NCBI RefSeq assembly: GCF_001750685.1
Contig: NZ_CP017269.1
Coordinates: 620,001-684,000 of the forward strand
Direction of reading: 5' to 3'
Source: Geosporobacter ferrireducens
GTDB taxonomy: Bacteria; Bacillota; Clostridia; Peptostreptococcales; Thermotaleaceae
Length of the DNA: 64,000 nucleotides
Position 1 is the first letter of the stretch. Each line of letters opens with the position of its first letter. A program made the translations under genes and the position numbers. The notes beneath the pieces are model-generated. The model saw nothing but the letters and a program-made list of their open reading frames with translations, ran no database searches and was not told the origin of the DNA. Below, piece after piece: positions 40,070 to 48,193 of this stretch.

Positions 40070-40738
40070 TTAAAATCTTCCTTTTTTATATGATACAATA
40101 TGATCTCGTAAAGCTTTTTTACATTTTTCTAAATCCTTACTTCGCAAATGTTTAATAATTTCATAATGGTCCGTTGCCGTAACCAGCAAGTTGCCTGTTT
40201 CATTGGTATCATACATCATTGCCATCCTTAACTGAAAAAATATCCTTTCCAAAATCTCAACCCTTCTTTTACTTCCAGACTGTTGCCATATATATCGATG
40301 AAATTCCATATCTTTTCCATTAAGCATAATTGCTTTTTTCAATAATTCTCCAGAGCCATTAACGATCGTAACCATATCCTCCACAATGCTTTCTAATGCT
40401 TTAAAATCCTTTTCTGATAACTTATTCTCCCCAATCAATCGTTCTAAAATATCATTTTCCAGTAGCAGCCTGATATCAAAAACCTCTTTAATATCTTCAA
40501 TACTAAACCTCGTCACAAAGGTTCCTTTGCGCGGTACAATCGTTACGATTCCTTCTTTTTCCAGTTCTTTGATGCCTTCTCTCACCGGTGCCCTGCTAAT
40601 GCCTAGTACTTGTGACACTTCGGTTTCCAGAATATGGTCACCTTCCCTATATACGCCTGATAAAATGGCTTCTTTTATATAGTCAGCAACTACACTGCAT
40701 AAATTTTCACGCTGATAAGCTCCTAAGCTGCTTTGCAT
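40070..40738 (-). CDS. GntR-family regulator, FadR/FCD subgroup
   Basis: A 222-residue regulator. Residues about 12-80 are the winged helix-turn-helix (ILETEVSQVLGISRAPVREGIKELEKEGIVTIVPRKGTFV). Residues 85-220 form the all-helical FCD effector domain, with Asp and His residues (FDIRLLLE, EFHRYIWQQ, DHYEIIKHL, LRDHIVSY) that in the family coordinate a metal and a carboxylate ligand. It is the last gene of the RidA-to-TRAP unit, 24 bases after dctP. It is the best candidate to bind the TTTTCTATA repeats upstream of the U32-like and RidA-like genes, although that is inference. Confidence 0.9.
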   Translation of the reverse strand: MQSSLGAYQRENLCSVVADYIKEAILSGVYREGDHILETEVSQVLGISRAPVREGIKELEKEGIVTIVPRKGTFVTRFSIEDIKEVFDIRLLLENDILERLIGENKLSEKDFKALESIVEDMVTIVNGSGELLKKAIMLNGKDMEFHRYIWQQSGSKRRVEILERIFFQLRMAMMYDTNETGNLLVTATDHYEIIKHLRSKDLEKCKKALRDHIVSYKKGRF

Positions 40739-40762
40739 AATTCACCTCCTAGTTCTTCTATA

Positions 40763-41842
40763 TTATTTCGGTTCGATTGCCTTCACTTCCTCTATAAGCT
40801 TTTCCAGGATTTCCTTTCCTGCCGCTCCTACCATGCTAACATATTTATCATAGGCTGCCTTACTTGCCTCTCTAAAAGCTTCTCTTTCTGCTGTCGTCAG
40901 TTCAACGATCTCAATATTGCTCTTTTCCCTGATCTTATCCAAAGCATTACCATTAAGGTCAGCCTGTACGTCGAAGGAATAGTCTCTTATTTCATCTACG
41001 GTCTCCATGATCATATCCTGCATATCTTTTGGCAGTCCATTGAAGAAATCTGGATTAACAGCGGTAGTTGTTACATAGAGGTTTGAGCTGGCCAATGTCA
41101 AATACTTTTGCACCTCGTAAAATTTCATCTCTTCGATTGCAAATAGCGGATTCTCTTGTCCTTCGATCATGTTTAGCTGCAATCCACTGTAAACTTCCAT
41201 ATAGGGAACTGGCGTTGGATTTGCACCATATGCCTGATATGCAGCAACGATCATTGGCGAAGGCATGGTTCTCATTTTAAAGCCCTTCCATTTATCAGGT
41301 GTATTTACCGCTTTGCCGGAAGTCCACTGCATAGCCCCTTCCGTCCAATAAGCCAATACCTTTATATCCTTTTCTAAATATTTATTGGACAACAGTTCAT
41401 TAAGGGCTGTACTTGTTTTAAAAATTTCTGCATTTTTGTCCATATCATCGGTAAATAGGAAGTGCAGTGAGAATAATTGGTTTTCAGCAACAATGGTACC
41501 CGTATTCCCCGGTGATATTATACCAAATTCTATACCACCATTTTGCAATAGTTCACACTGTTGTGTCGCATCTCCGATCTGCCCCACAGGATAGATTTCG
41601 ATGTTTACCCTACCATTGGATTTCTTTTCTATAACCTCTTTAAACTTCTTAACATATAGATCCTGCACACTACCATCAATCTCCTCATGAGCAAATCTCC
41701 AGGTGTAGGTTCCTCCCGTCGAAGTACTTTCCTGATTATTTTGATCTCCAGCATCCCCAGTTGTCGTTTGTTTCGGCCCACAGCCAGTGGTTAATGCCAT
41801 CACCAAAACAATAAGCATAATAAATGAAATAACCTTTTTCAT
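40763..41842 (-). CDS. dctP: TRAP transporter solute-binding protein (DctP family)
   Basis: A 359-residue lipoprotein. The signal ends in TTGCGP with the lipidated Cys at residue 21, and a Thr/Gly/Asn-rich linker follows. The DctP fold spans about residues 45-355, with the ligand-anchoring region AVNTPDKWKGFKMRTMPSPM (the Arg that binds substrate carboxylates) and GLQLNMIEGQENPLFAI. It captures an organic acid or amino-acid-like solute outside the cell and hands it to the DctQM permease. It is encoded 3' of dctQM, separated by an M20 gene. Confidence 0.92.
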   Translation of the reverse strand: MKKVISFIMLIVLVMALTTGCGPKQTTTGDAGDQNNQESTSTGGTYTWRFAHEEIDGSVQDLYVKKFKEVIEKKSNGRVNIEIYPVGQIGDATQQCELLQNGGIEFGIISPGNTGTIVAENQLFSLHFLFTDDMDKNAEIFKTSTALNELLSNKYLEKDIKVLAYWTEGAMQWTSGKAVNTPDKWKGFKMRTMPSPMIVAAYQAYGANPTPVPYMEVYSGLQLNMIEGQENPLFAIEEMKFYEVQKYLTLASSNLYVTTTAVNPDFFNGLPKDMQDMIMETVDEIRDYSFDVQADLNGNALDKIREKSNIEIVELTTAEREAFREASKAAYDKYVSMVGAAGKEILEKLIEEVKAIEPK

Positions 41843-41911
41843 TAAGATCCCCCTCTTATTTTTTTATTTTTCAACATTCTTGATTATAGAATGCCGATAA
41901 GTCCAGACTTT

Positions 41912-43090
41912 TTAATCATTTAAAAAGTGTAAAACCGTTCTTACATGCATTTCCACGCCATACTTCAATGTTTCTTCGTCAATATTAAACATCGGGTGGT
42001 GATGGGGATAATGGGTGTTTTTGTCAACGCTTCCTGTACCAATAAAGTAGAAAGCACTGGGTACTCTATGGGTAAATTCTGCAAAATCTTCTCCAGCCAG
42101 ACATCGGTATGCAATCACATTTTGATCCGTTCCGTAGGTTTCTGAAGCTCCTCTACTTACATATTCCATCATTCTTTCATCATTCATCAGCGATGGATTG
42201 CTGGGTATATATTTCAGATAGTACTGTACGCCAAAAGCTTCACAAGTTCCTTTTATAACCCTTTCAAACTTGTTTAAAAGAATATCTTTCTCCACCTTTT
42301 CGTTTTTGAACAAAAATCGTATGGTTCCTCCGATATCCACCTGGTCTGCGATGATATTCCGCCCACTGCCGCCATGGATCTTTCCAATCATAATCGTAAT
42401 TGGCAGCAGCGGATCTATTTCCCTGGTTTGAATGGATTGTAATCCCTGCACAACACTGGCAGCTGCTAAAACCGGATCTATGGCTGTATGCGGTGCAGAA
42501 GTATGTCCTGCTTTTCCAATAATACTTACCTCAAACTCCTCAGTGGCCGCCATGACCGGTCCGCCAGCCAAGCCGATTTTCCCACTTTCAATAGGTGTCC
42601 AAAGATGTAATCCGAAAGCTGCATCTACCTTTGGATCTTCCAGAATTCCTTCATGGATCATATCTAAGGCCCCGGCCGCTTCCTCATTGGGCTGAAAAAC
42701 AAATTTAACATTCCCTTTCATACTGTTTTTGTGCTTAGATAAAATTTTAGCTGCAATCAATAACATGGCCATATGTCCATCATGTCCACAGGCATGCATA
42801 ATCCCTTTGTTTATTGATTGATAGGACACTCCTGTCTTTTCTTCTTGGGGCAGTGCATCCATGTCCGCCCTAAGAAGCACGGTTTTTCCTTCCACATTGC
42901 CTTTAAGTACCCCTACTACACCGGTTTTGGCAGCCTTTCTTACATCTAGGCCCAATTCTTTTAAATAATCATAAACGACTTGGGAGGTCCGATATTCCTC
43001 GTATCCCAGTTCAGGATGCATGTGGAAGTCCCTGCGCAATCTGATTAATTCATCATATAAAGATTCTATTTCCTTTTTGATATCCGACAT
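41912..43090 (-). CDS. M20 amidohydrolase (hippurate/IAA-amino acid hydrolase type)
   Basis: A 392-residue metal hydrolase. Motifs are FHMHPELGYEEYRTS, VLLRADMDALPQEEKTG, HACGHDGHMAMLL (metal Cys and His), KFVFQPNEEAAGALDMI (catalytic and metal Glu), GKAGHTSAPHTAIDPVLAA in the lid, and FIGTG..THYPHHHPMFNIDEE carrying the final His ligand. The group hydrolyses N-acyl amino acids (hippurate, N-acetyl-diaminopimelate, indoleacetyl amino acids). It lies between dctM and dctP, so the product of TRAP uptake, or of the M24 enzyme, is the likely substrate. Confidence 0.92.
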   Translation of the reverse strand: MSDIKKEIESLYDELIRLRRDFHMHPELGYEEYRTSQVVYDYLKELGLDVRKAAKTGVVGVLKGNVEGKTVLLRADMDALPQEEKTGVSYQSINKGIMHACGHDGHMAMLLIAAKILSKHKNSMKGNVKFVFQPNEEAAGALDMIHEGILEDPKVDAAFGLHLWTPIESGKIGLAGGPVMAATEEFEVSIIGKAGHTSAPHTAIDPVLAAASVVQGLQSIQTREIDPLLPITIMIGKIHGGSGRNIIADQVDIGGTIRFLFKNEKVEKDILLNKFERVIKGTCEAFGVQYYLKYIPSNPSLMNDERMMEYVSRGASETYGTDQNVIAYRCLAGEDFAEFTHRVPSAFYFIGTGSVDKNTHYPHHHPMFNIDEETLKYGVEMHVRTVLHFLND

Positions 43091-43128
43091 AATTTTTCAC
43101 CTTCAATTAGTTTTTAATCTTTTAACAC

Positions 43129-44397
43129 TTATGATATTAGCAACAAAGAAATCTGCGGGAACATAATGATCAAAACAGAGATGATAATCAACATAATCAT
43201 ATAAGGAGGTATTCCCTTTACTACTTTCAGATAGGGTCTATCGAATATGGCACAGGCTGTAAAGATATTACACCCAAAGGGCGGAGAAATAGAGCCGATA
43301 GCCGCTTGCAATGTTATGATGATCCCTAAATGAATTGGATGAATACCCGCTTTTACAGCTAATGGATAGAAGATTGGAGTTAAGATAATGATGACCACAA
43401 TGGAATCCACAAACATACATCCAACAAAGTAGAATATAGTGACCATCGCTAAAATCTTAAGAGCAGAAGGGCTCGGTCCTAGCAGTGCAGTTGTAATCAT
43501 CTGGGGGATCTTCGCATAAGATATTGCCCATGAGAACAAGGATCCTGCTGCTACCAGAATAAACACTGCAGCGGTTACAACAGCTGTGGATAGTGCAATT
43601 TGTGGAAAATCCTTTGGTTTGATCGTTTTAAATAGAAACAGCTCTAAGATCATTGCGTACAAGACGGACACTGCAGCGGCCTCTGTAGGACTGAAAAACC
43701 CGGAATATATGCCCGCAAAAATAATTATTGGAAAACCTAGAGGTGCCATCGCTTCTCTAATGGCCTTTATTCTTTCTGTCCAATTCAGTTTTAACGTTCT
43801 GGGAATATTTTTTCTTTTTGCATGAAAATAATTAAAAACTGCAAAGAATAGCAATATTAACAGCCCAGGAATAACGCCGGCGATAAATAGATCTCCAACA
43901 GATGCTCCTGTCACCACACAATACATAATCATGGAAATACTTGGTGGAATCAATAAAGCGATAATTGCAGAACTAATGATCAGTCCAATGGTATCTTCAT
44001 CGTCATATCCTATATTCAGTAGTCTGCTGCGCATAGGTTTACCGATGGCAACGACGGTTGCCTGGGTGGAACCTGAAATGGCTCCAAACAACGTACAGGT
44101 AGCAGCCGTCGTAATGCTCATACCCCCATGAATATGTCCGACAAAAGTTTCAACAAAATCTAATAACCGTTTTGCGGTTTGCCCCGCACACATAATGTCG
44201 GCCGCAAAAATAAACATAGGCACTGCCAAGAGAACAAAAGGTTGCACCCCTGCAATAATCTGCTGTGTCGCAAGCAGCGGATTGATGTTTGGAAAATACA
44301 TAATCAACACAACAAGGGGTGCAATAATCATGGGTATAAGCATAGGAAAATTCAATAAAAGTAAAATAACCATGATACTCATTAATACAGAAACCAT
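43129..44397 (-). CDS. dctM: TRAP transporter large permease (DctM family)
   Basis: A 422-residue protein with about 12 hydrophobic segments. Family features are the early MLIPMIIAPLVVLIMYFPNINP and FVLLAVPMFIFAADIM regions, GGMSITTAATCTLFGAISGSTQATVVAIG (the conserved S-G-S substrate region) and ISPPFGCNIFTACAIF near the C-terminus. It catalyses sodium-coupled uptake with DctQ. The ATG at 44397 lies 2 bases past the dctQ stop and 7 bases after CAGGAGG; the upstream frame is the dctQ overlap. Confidence 0.93.
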   Translation of the reverse strand: MVSVLMSIMVILLLLNFPMLIPMIIAPLVVLIMYFPNINPLLATQQIIAGVQPFVLLAVPMFIFAADIMCAGQTAKRLLDFVETFVGHIHGGMSITTAATCTLFGAISGSTQATVVAIGKPMRSRLLNIGYDDEDTIGLIISSAIIALLIPPSISMIMYCVVTGASVGDLFIAGVIPGLLILLFFAVFNYFHAKRKNIPRTLKLNWTERIKAIREAMAPLGFPIIIFAGIYSGFFSPTEAAAVSVLYAMILELFLFKTIKPKDFPQIALSTAVVTAAVFILVAAGSLFSWAISYAKIPQMITTALLGPSPSALKILAMVTIFYFVGCMFVDSIVVIIILTPIFYPLAVKAGIHPIHLGIIITLQAAIGSISPPFGCNIFTACAIFDRPYLKVVKGIPPYMIMLIIISVLIIMFPQISLLLIS

Positions 44398-44399
44398 TC

Positions 44400-44969
44400 T
44401 TACACCTCCTGATCCTTTCCACCTGCGCAAAGACTCACGCTTTCTTCTGTTTCTTCATTACTGCCTCTGGCGGTCATTTCACTGGATATATATACATCCT
44501 TTTCCTTTATATTTACGATGAATATTCTGGCATATTCAATAGCGCCTAGAAAGAACCCGATCGGTACAACTGCTATAATTAGATACATAGGTATTCTTAG
44601 TGCCGGCGTAACCCTTCCCAAAGATTGTACCTTTAGTGTATACTGTAATCCAAGGTACGCAAGATAAAACATAGAAACAGATGTTACACTGGAAATTACA
44701 TACATAAATATTTTTTTGTACTTATCACTCAGCAGGTCAAATACAGCGGACATACTAATGTGTCTTGCCTTTCTAGCTCCATATCCGACCCCCATAAAGG
44801 TCACAATAATAACCAGGGACTGCCCAACTTCTTCAGCAAAAGTCCAGCTGCTGTTAAATAAGGATCTGCTGATAACACTTCCGATCAAGACTATGGCCAT
44901 AAGGATGATCGAGTAGCTTAAAACAATTTCTTCAAATTTAGATAAGGTTTTGTTAAAAAATTTATTCAT
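44400..44969 (-). CDS. dctQ: TRAP transporter small permease (DctQ family)
   Basis: A 189-residue protein with four membrane segments: IVLSYSIILMAIVLIGSVISRSLF, WTFAEEVGQSLVIIVTFMGVGYGARKARHISMSAVF (the A-R-x-x-x-H-I-x-M motif is diagnostic), SVTSVSMFYLAYLGL and MYLIIAVVPIGFFLGAIEYA. A hydrophilic 40-residue tail follows, ending at the dctM ribosome site. It supports the DctM permease. AAGGAGGGGG lies before the ATG. Confidence 0.92.
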   Translation of the reverse strand: MNKFFNKTLSKFEEIVLSYSIILMAIVLIGSVISRSLFNSSWTFAEEVGQSLVIIVTFMGVGYGARKARHISMSAVFDLLSDKYKKIFMYVISSVTSVSMFYLAYLGLQYTLKVQSLGRVTPALRIPMYLIIAVVPIGFFLGAIEYARIFIVNIKEKDVYISSEMTARGSNEETEESVSLCAGGKDQEV

Positions 44970-45014
44970 CTTTCCCCCTCCTTTTCGCTGAGGATCAGCA
45001 TGTAGGGATTTCTT

Positions 45015-45086
45015 AAAAGAGGATACCAGATCATTTCCCTTCTTGGAAACCTTTTCCGGATCTATGTGCGTCTTGTATCCTCTTTT
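45015..45086 (-). repeat. Intercistronic inverted repeat upstream of dctQ
   Basis: Arms AAAAGAGGATAC (45015-45026) and GTATCCTCTTTT (45075-45086), perfectly complementary, flank a 48-base loop. It lies between the M24 and dctQ genes of one unit, so it may attenuate or process the transcript. Confidence 0.6.
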
Positions 45087-45106
45087 CTAAATCATCATGT
45101 CCCCTA

Positions 45107-46291
45107 CTATTTCACCAATAATCTTCGAGGATAATTTGTAAAGGTTTCGCATCCGCTTTCTGTTACCCTAAAGGATTCACTAATATCTACACCGCAATCT
45201 TCAAGCCAGATACCCGGAATCATATGAAAAGTCATATTTGGCTGCAAAATCGTTTTATCTCCAGGCCTCAAGCTGGCTGTATGCTCACCCCAGTCAGGAG
45301 GATAGTTAAGCCCCATAGAATATCCAATACGGGAATCTTTAATAAATCCGCTCTTGGCAATACTTTTTGCCCAAACACGCTCCACTTCTTCACAGCTAAT
45401 TCCCGGCTTTATTGCTGCTAATGCATTGTTAATTCCCTCAACAACAACGGAAGCTAAGTCTCTGACCTTCTGCGGTGCATCACCAATGATCATAGTTCTG
45501 GCTAAAGGACAGTGATATCTTCGGTAGCATCCCGATAGTTCAAGAATCACCGTATCTCCATCCTGATAAGGTTCATCGGTCCAGCTTAGATGCGGTGTTG
45601 AGGTTCTGATACCACTTGGCATCAGCGGAACAATCGCAGAGTAGTCTCCACCATACTCTTTTGTCCCACTGATTTGTGCATGATATACATTGGCAGCAGC
45701 ATCACACTGCCGAATACCCTGATCAACAGAATGGTAGGCAGCTTCCATTGCTTTTTCAGCAATCTTTGCAGCTTTTCTTATATATTCAACCTCTGCATCA
45801 GATTTGACGATTCTTACCCAGTTAATCAGGTTTGTTCCATCTTTAAACTTTGCAGTTGGCAATCCCAATGCCAATCGCTCTTGACATTTGGCTGTATAGT
45901 AATAAGTATCCATTTCCGTACCAATAATCTCATCCTGATACCCTTTTTCTCTAATAATATCTGCAACAAAATCCATCGGGTGCTTGGTTAAAGATTGTAC
46001 ATAATCATCGGTATAGGGTCTGATATTTTCTTCTGTCAACCACGTTGTCAATCTCGCTGCATTTGCATCCTGGCCTCTGCCTACCCAAATGGGCTGGTCC
46101 TGATCGGCCATGATGATCAAACATTGGTGAACATAGAAGGACCAACCGTCAAATCCTGTAATATAGTTCATATTAGCAGGATCCGTAGCAATTAAAACGT
46201 CAATACCCTTCTCACTCATTGCCTGTCTTGTCTTTCGAAGCCTTTCTTTATACTCTTGAACTTCAAAATATAAGACCTTTTCCATTTTCAT
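45107..46291 (-). CDS. M24-family hydrolase, creatinase/ectoine hydrolase (DoeA/EutD) type
   Basis: A 394-residue paralog of the protein at 30552-31733, with the same architecture: creatinase N-domain (IATDPANMNYITGFDGWSFY) and an M24 domain lacking four of five metal ligands (LELSGCYRRYHCPLARTM, MGLNYPPDWGEHT, TFHMIPGIWLEDCGVDISESFRVT). The segment GGDYSAIVPLMPSGIRTSTPHLSW resembles what I remember of ectoine hydrolases. The ATG at 46291 is chosen because AAAGGGGG lies 3 bases upstream of it; a second ATG follows two codons later. Its neighbours (TRAP transporter, EutB-like dehydratase, RidA) fit an ectoine/hydroxyectoine-like catabolic role, not proven. Confidence 0.83.
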   Translation of the reverse strand: MKMEKVLYFEVQEYKERLRKTRQAMSEKGIDVLIATDPANMNYITGFDGWSFYVHQCLIIMADQDQPIWVGRGQDANAARLTTWLTEENIRPYTDDYVQSLTKHPMDFVADIIREKGYQDEIIGTEMDTYYYTAKCQERLALGLPTAKFKDGTNLINWVRIVKSDAEVEYIRKAAKIAEKAMEAAYHSVDQGIRQCDAAANVYHAQISGTKEYGGDYSAIVPLMPSGIRTSTPHLSWTDEPYQDGDTVILELSGCYRRYHCPLARTMIIGDAPQKVRDLASVVVEGINNALAAIKPGISCEEVERVWAKSIAKSGFIKDSRIGYSMGLNYPPDWGEHTASLRPGDKTILQPNMTFHMIPGIWLEDCGVDISESFRVTESGCETFTNYPRRLLVK

Positions 46292-46355
46292 ATCCCCCTT
46301 TATTAAGCTATGATTATATTGTTGATTGTCTATTGTCGACAATCTTTGTTGTTTT

Positions 46356-47372
46356 TTATTCCTTACACCAGTATTTTTTGGTGGCTTCCATAAAAGAAGA
46401 TAGATTGACATTGTTTCCGGTTACAACAGCTGCCACTTTTTTTCCCGGGTTTTTGATTTTTTCTCCTAAAAGGGCTCCTACCCCTATTGCCGCTGCCCCT
46501 TCCACAATCATCCGATGATTTTCTAGTATGTATGCCATGGCTCTTGCTATATTTTCTTCTGGTATAAGAATAACCTCATCCATATATTTTTGAACCATAG
46601 AGAATGTATATTGGTTATTTACTCCAATACCTCCCAGCAAACTATCCGCCAATGTATCTCCTTCTTCCATAACTACCGGCTTTCCCGCCTTAAGGCTATG
46701 ATACATCACAGCACCTTTTTCCATAGAGACCCCAACCACGCGGATACTAGGATTTTTCGATTTTAATGCCATCGCAACACCAGAAAGCAATCCTCCGCCT
46801 GATAGAGGTATGATGACCGTGTCAATATCTGAAACATCTTCTAAAATCTCCAATCCTATCGTCCCCTGCCCGGCAATCACATGCGGATCATCAAAGGGCT
46901 CCACCACTGTATAACCTTTTTCTTCAGCCTCTTTATAACAATGCTTTCCAGCCTCATCCTGAGAACTGCCATTGATTTCGACCACAGCACCCAAACGGCG
47001 TAAAACATTAACCTTGGCTTCCGGCACCCTTTCAGAAATAAATACACAGGCCGGTATATTTAACTGCCTTGCCACATAGGATACCGCTATACCATGATTT
47101 CCTGTAGAATAGGTAGCTACACCCCGTTTTTGTTGTTCAACTGTCAAACTAAGAATTTTATTTGCAGCACCTCTAATTTTAAAAGCCCCAATTTCATGAA
47201 GGTTTTCCATTTTTAAAAATACATTACTCCCTATTTGTTCAGATACTTTAAAAGAATGTATAAGTGGTGTCTTTCTTACAATCTGAGAATTTCTCTCGCG
47301 AGCACTCCAAACATCAATAATATTAGGGATACCAGCATTTTTTTCATTATTCTCCACCTTATTTGACATCAT
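46356..47372 (-). CDS. PLP-dependent threonine/serine dehydratase family protein (EutB-like)
   Basis: A 338-residue fold-type II PLP enzyme. The PLP lysine is in ENLHEIGAFKIRGAAN (K about 65), STGNHGIAVSYVA binds the phosphate side, and IPLSGGGLLSG is the Gly-rich phosphate loop. No C-terminal ACT domain is present, so it is the short catabolic or EutB-like type rather than IlvA. It removes water and ammonia from hydroxy-amino acids, or acts on a hydroxylated osmolyte derivative. It precedes the M24 gene in the unit and follows a RidA gene, which would clear the reactive enamine product. Confidence 0.88.
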   Translation of the reverse strand: MMSNKVENNEKNAGIPNIIDVWSARERNSQIVRKTPLIHSFKVSEQIGSNVFLKMENLHEIGAFKIRGAANKILSLTVEQQKRGVATYSTGNHGIAVSYVARQLNIPACVFISERVPEAKVNVLRRLGAVVEINGSSQDEAGKHCYKEAEEKGYTVVEPFDDPHVIAGQGTIGLEILEDVSDIDTVIIPLSGGGLLSGVAMALKSKNPSIRVVGVSMEKGAVMYHSLKAGKPVVMEEGDTLADSLLGGIGVNNQYTFSMVQKYMDEVILIPEENIARAMAYILENHRMIVEGAAAIGVGALLGEKIKNPGKKVAAVVTGNNVNLSSFMEATKKYWCKE

Positions 47373-47474
47373 TTCACCCCGTATTTCTAGAAAACAACAT
47401 TATTTTTTTGCTTTGTCCGATGGATCCTTTTTCCTTTTCTACTACCATGTCACCCATCTAATAGGAACCTTTTA

Positions 47475-47870
47475 TTATTTCTCTGCAGGGCGAAGGGCGA
47501 TCACATCAATCTCTACCAGACAACCTCCTGCCACACCACACTCAACTGTCGTACGGGTCGGATAAGGTTTAGAGAAAAACTGCTTATACACTTCATTGTA
47601 GCCTGCAAAATCCCTCATATTTACTAAACATGCATGCACCTTGACGACATTATTCATGGTACAGCCTGCAGCCGCAAGTATGTTTTGAATATTTTCCATA
47701 ACTTGCCTCGTCTGCACTTTGATATCACCCTGTACCATTTCATCCGTCCCTGGTTTCTCTGGTGTTTGTCCGCTTACAAATACAAAATCTCCAGCGATTA
47801 GAGCAGGTGTGTAGGGGCCTGCCGGTATGGGTGAACATTCCGGGTGCACAGCTTTTTTGGACATGAACAT
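47475..47870 (-). CDS. ridA: RidA family enamine/imine deaminase
   Basis: A 131-residue protein of the YjgF/YER057c/UK114 family. Signatures are IPAGPYTPALIAGDFVFVSGQ, QVMENIQNILAAAGCTMNNVVKVHACLVNM and PYPTRTTVECGVAGGCLVEIDVIAL; the Arg (PTRTTVE) and the C-terminal Glu-Ile segment form the active site. It hydrolyses 2-aminoacrylate or similar enamines from PLP dehydratases, and the next gene encodes one. The ATG at 47870 is 4 bases after GGAG; ATG two codons later is an alternative. Transcription probably begins at the promoter at 47920-47948. Confidence 0.9.
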   Translation of the reverse strand: MFMSKKAVHPECSPIPAGPYTPALIAGDFVFVSGQTPEKPGTDEMVQGDIKVQTRQVMENIQNILAAAGCTMNNVVKVHACLVNMRDFAGYNEVYKQFFSKPYPTRTTVECGVAGGCLVEIDVIALRPAEK

Positions 47871-47919
47871 TTCACTCCTTTCTTTTAATCTAACGAATCT
47901 CCTGCAGCTCTTCGAAAAT

Positions 47920-47948
47920 ATTTTATAATATTTGGAAAAATAACGCAA
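47920..47948 (-). promoter_or_regulatory. Promoter of the RidA-dehydratase-M24-TRAP unit
   Basis: Minus strand -35 TTGCGT (47943-47948), 17-base spacer (TATTTTTCCAAATATTA), -10 TAAAAT (47920-47925), about 50 bases before the ridA start. It closely resembles the U32-like gene promoter. Confidence 0.7.
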
Positions 47949-48124
47949 TATGTTTTTTCTGTATTTTAAAATTGTTTTCTATATTTTAGATGTATAATTC
48001 TTTTTATTATAGACTCACTAAGTCATTCTGCAATATTTAATTGGCAAGTGTAGCTATTCAATGCAGGAATATCATAGAGAATTTCAGTGTTTTTGCCTTC
48101 TAAGTCTCTTTTAAAGGATTATCT
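47933..48124. repeat. Duplicated regulatory region, copy 2
   Basis: Matches 39761-39954 at both ends (TGGAAAAATAACGCAATATG.. and ..AGGATTATCTGTCT) with nearly identical spacing (184 versus 186 bases between the anchor sequences). Repeats TTTTCTGTA (47955) and TTTTCTATA (47975) are 20 bp apart upstream of the -35. Confidence 0.65.
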
Positions 48125-48137
48125 GTCTAATAAAAAA

Positions 48138-48168
48138 ACAGATTAAGTTTTTCTTAATCTGCTTTAAT
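48138..48168 (-). terminator. Terminator of the second IclR gene
   Basis: Minus sense AGATTAAG-aaaaa-CTTAATCT followed by GTTTTTTTATT, just after the IclR stop at 48194. Confidence 0.85.
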
Positions 48169-48193
48169 CGATTCTAGTTTGTAGAATTTTATT

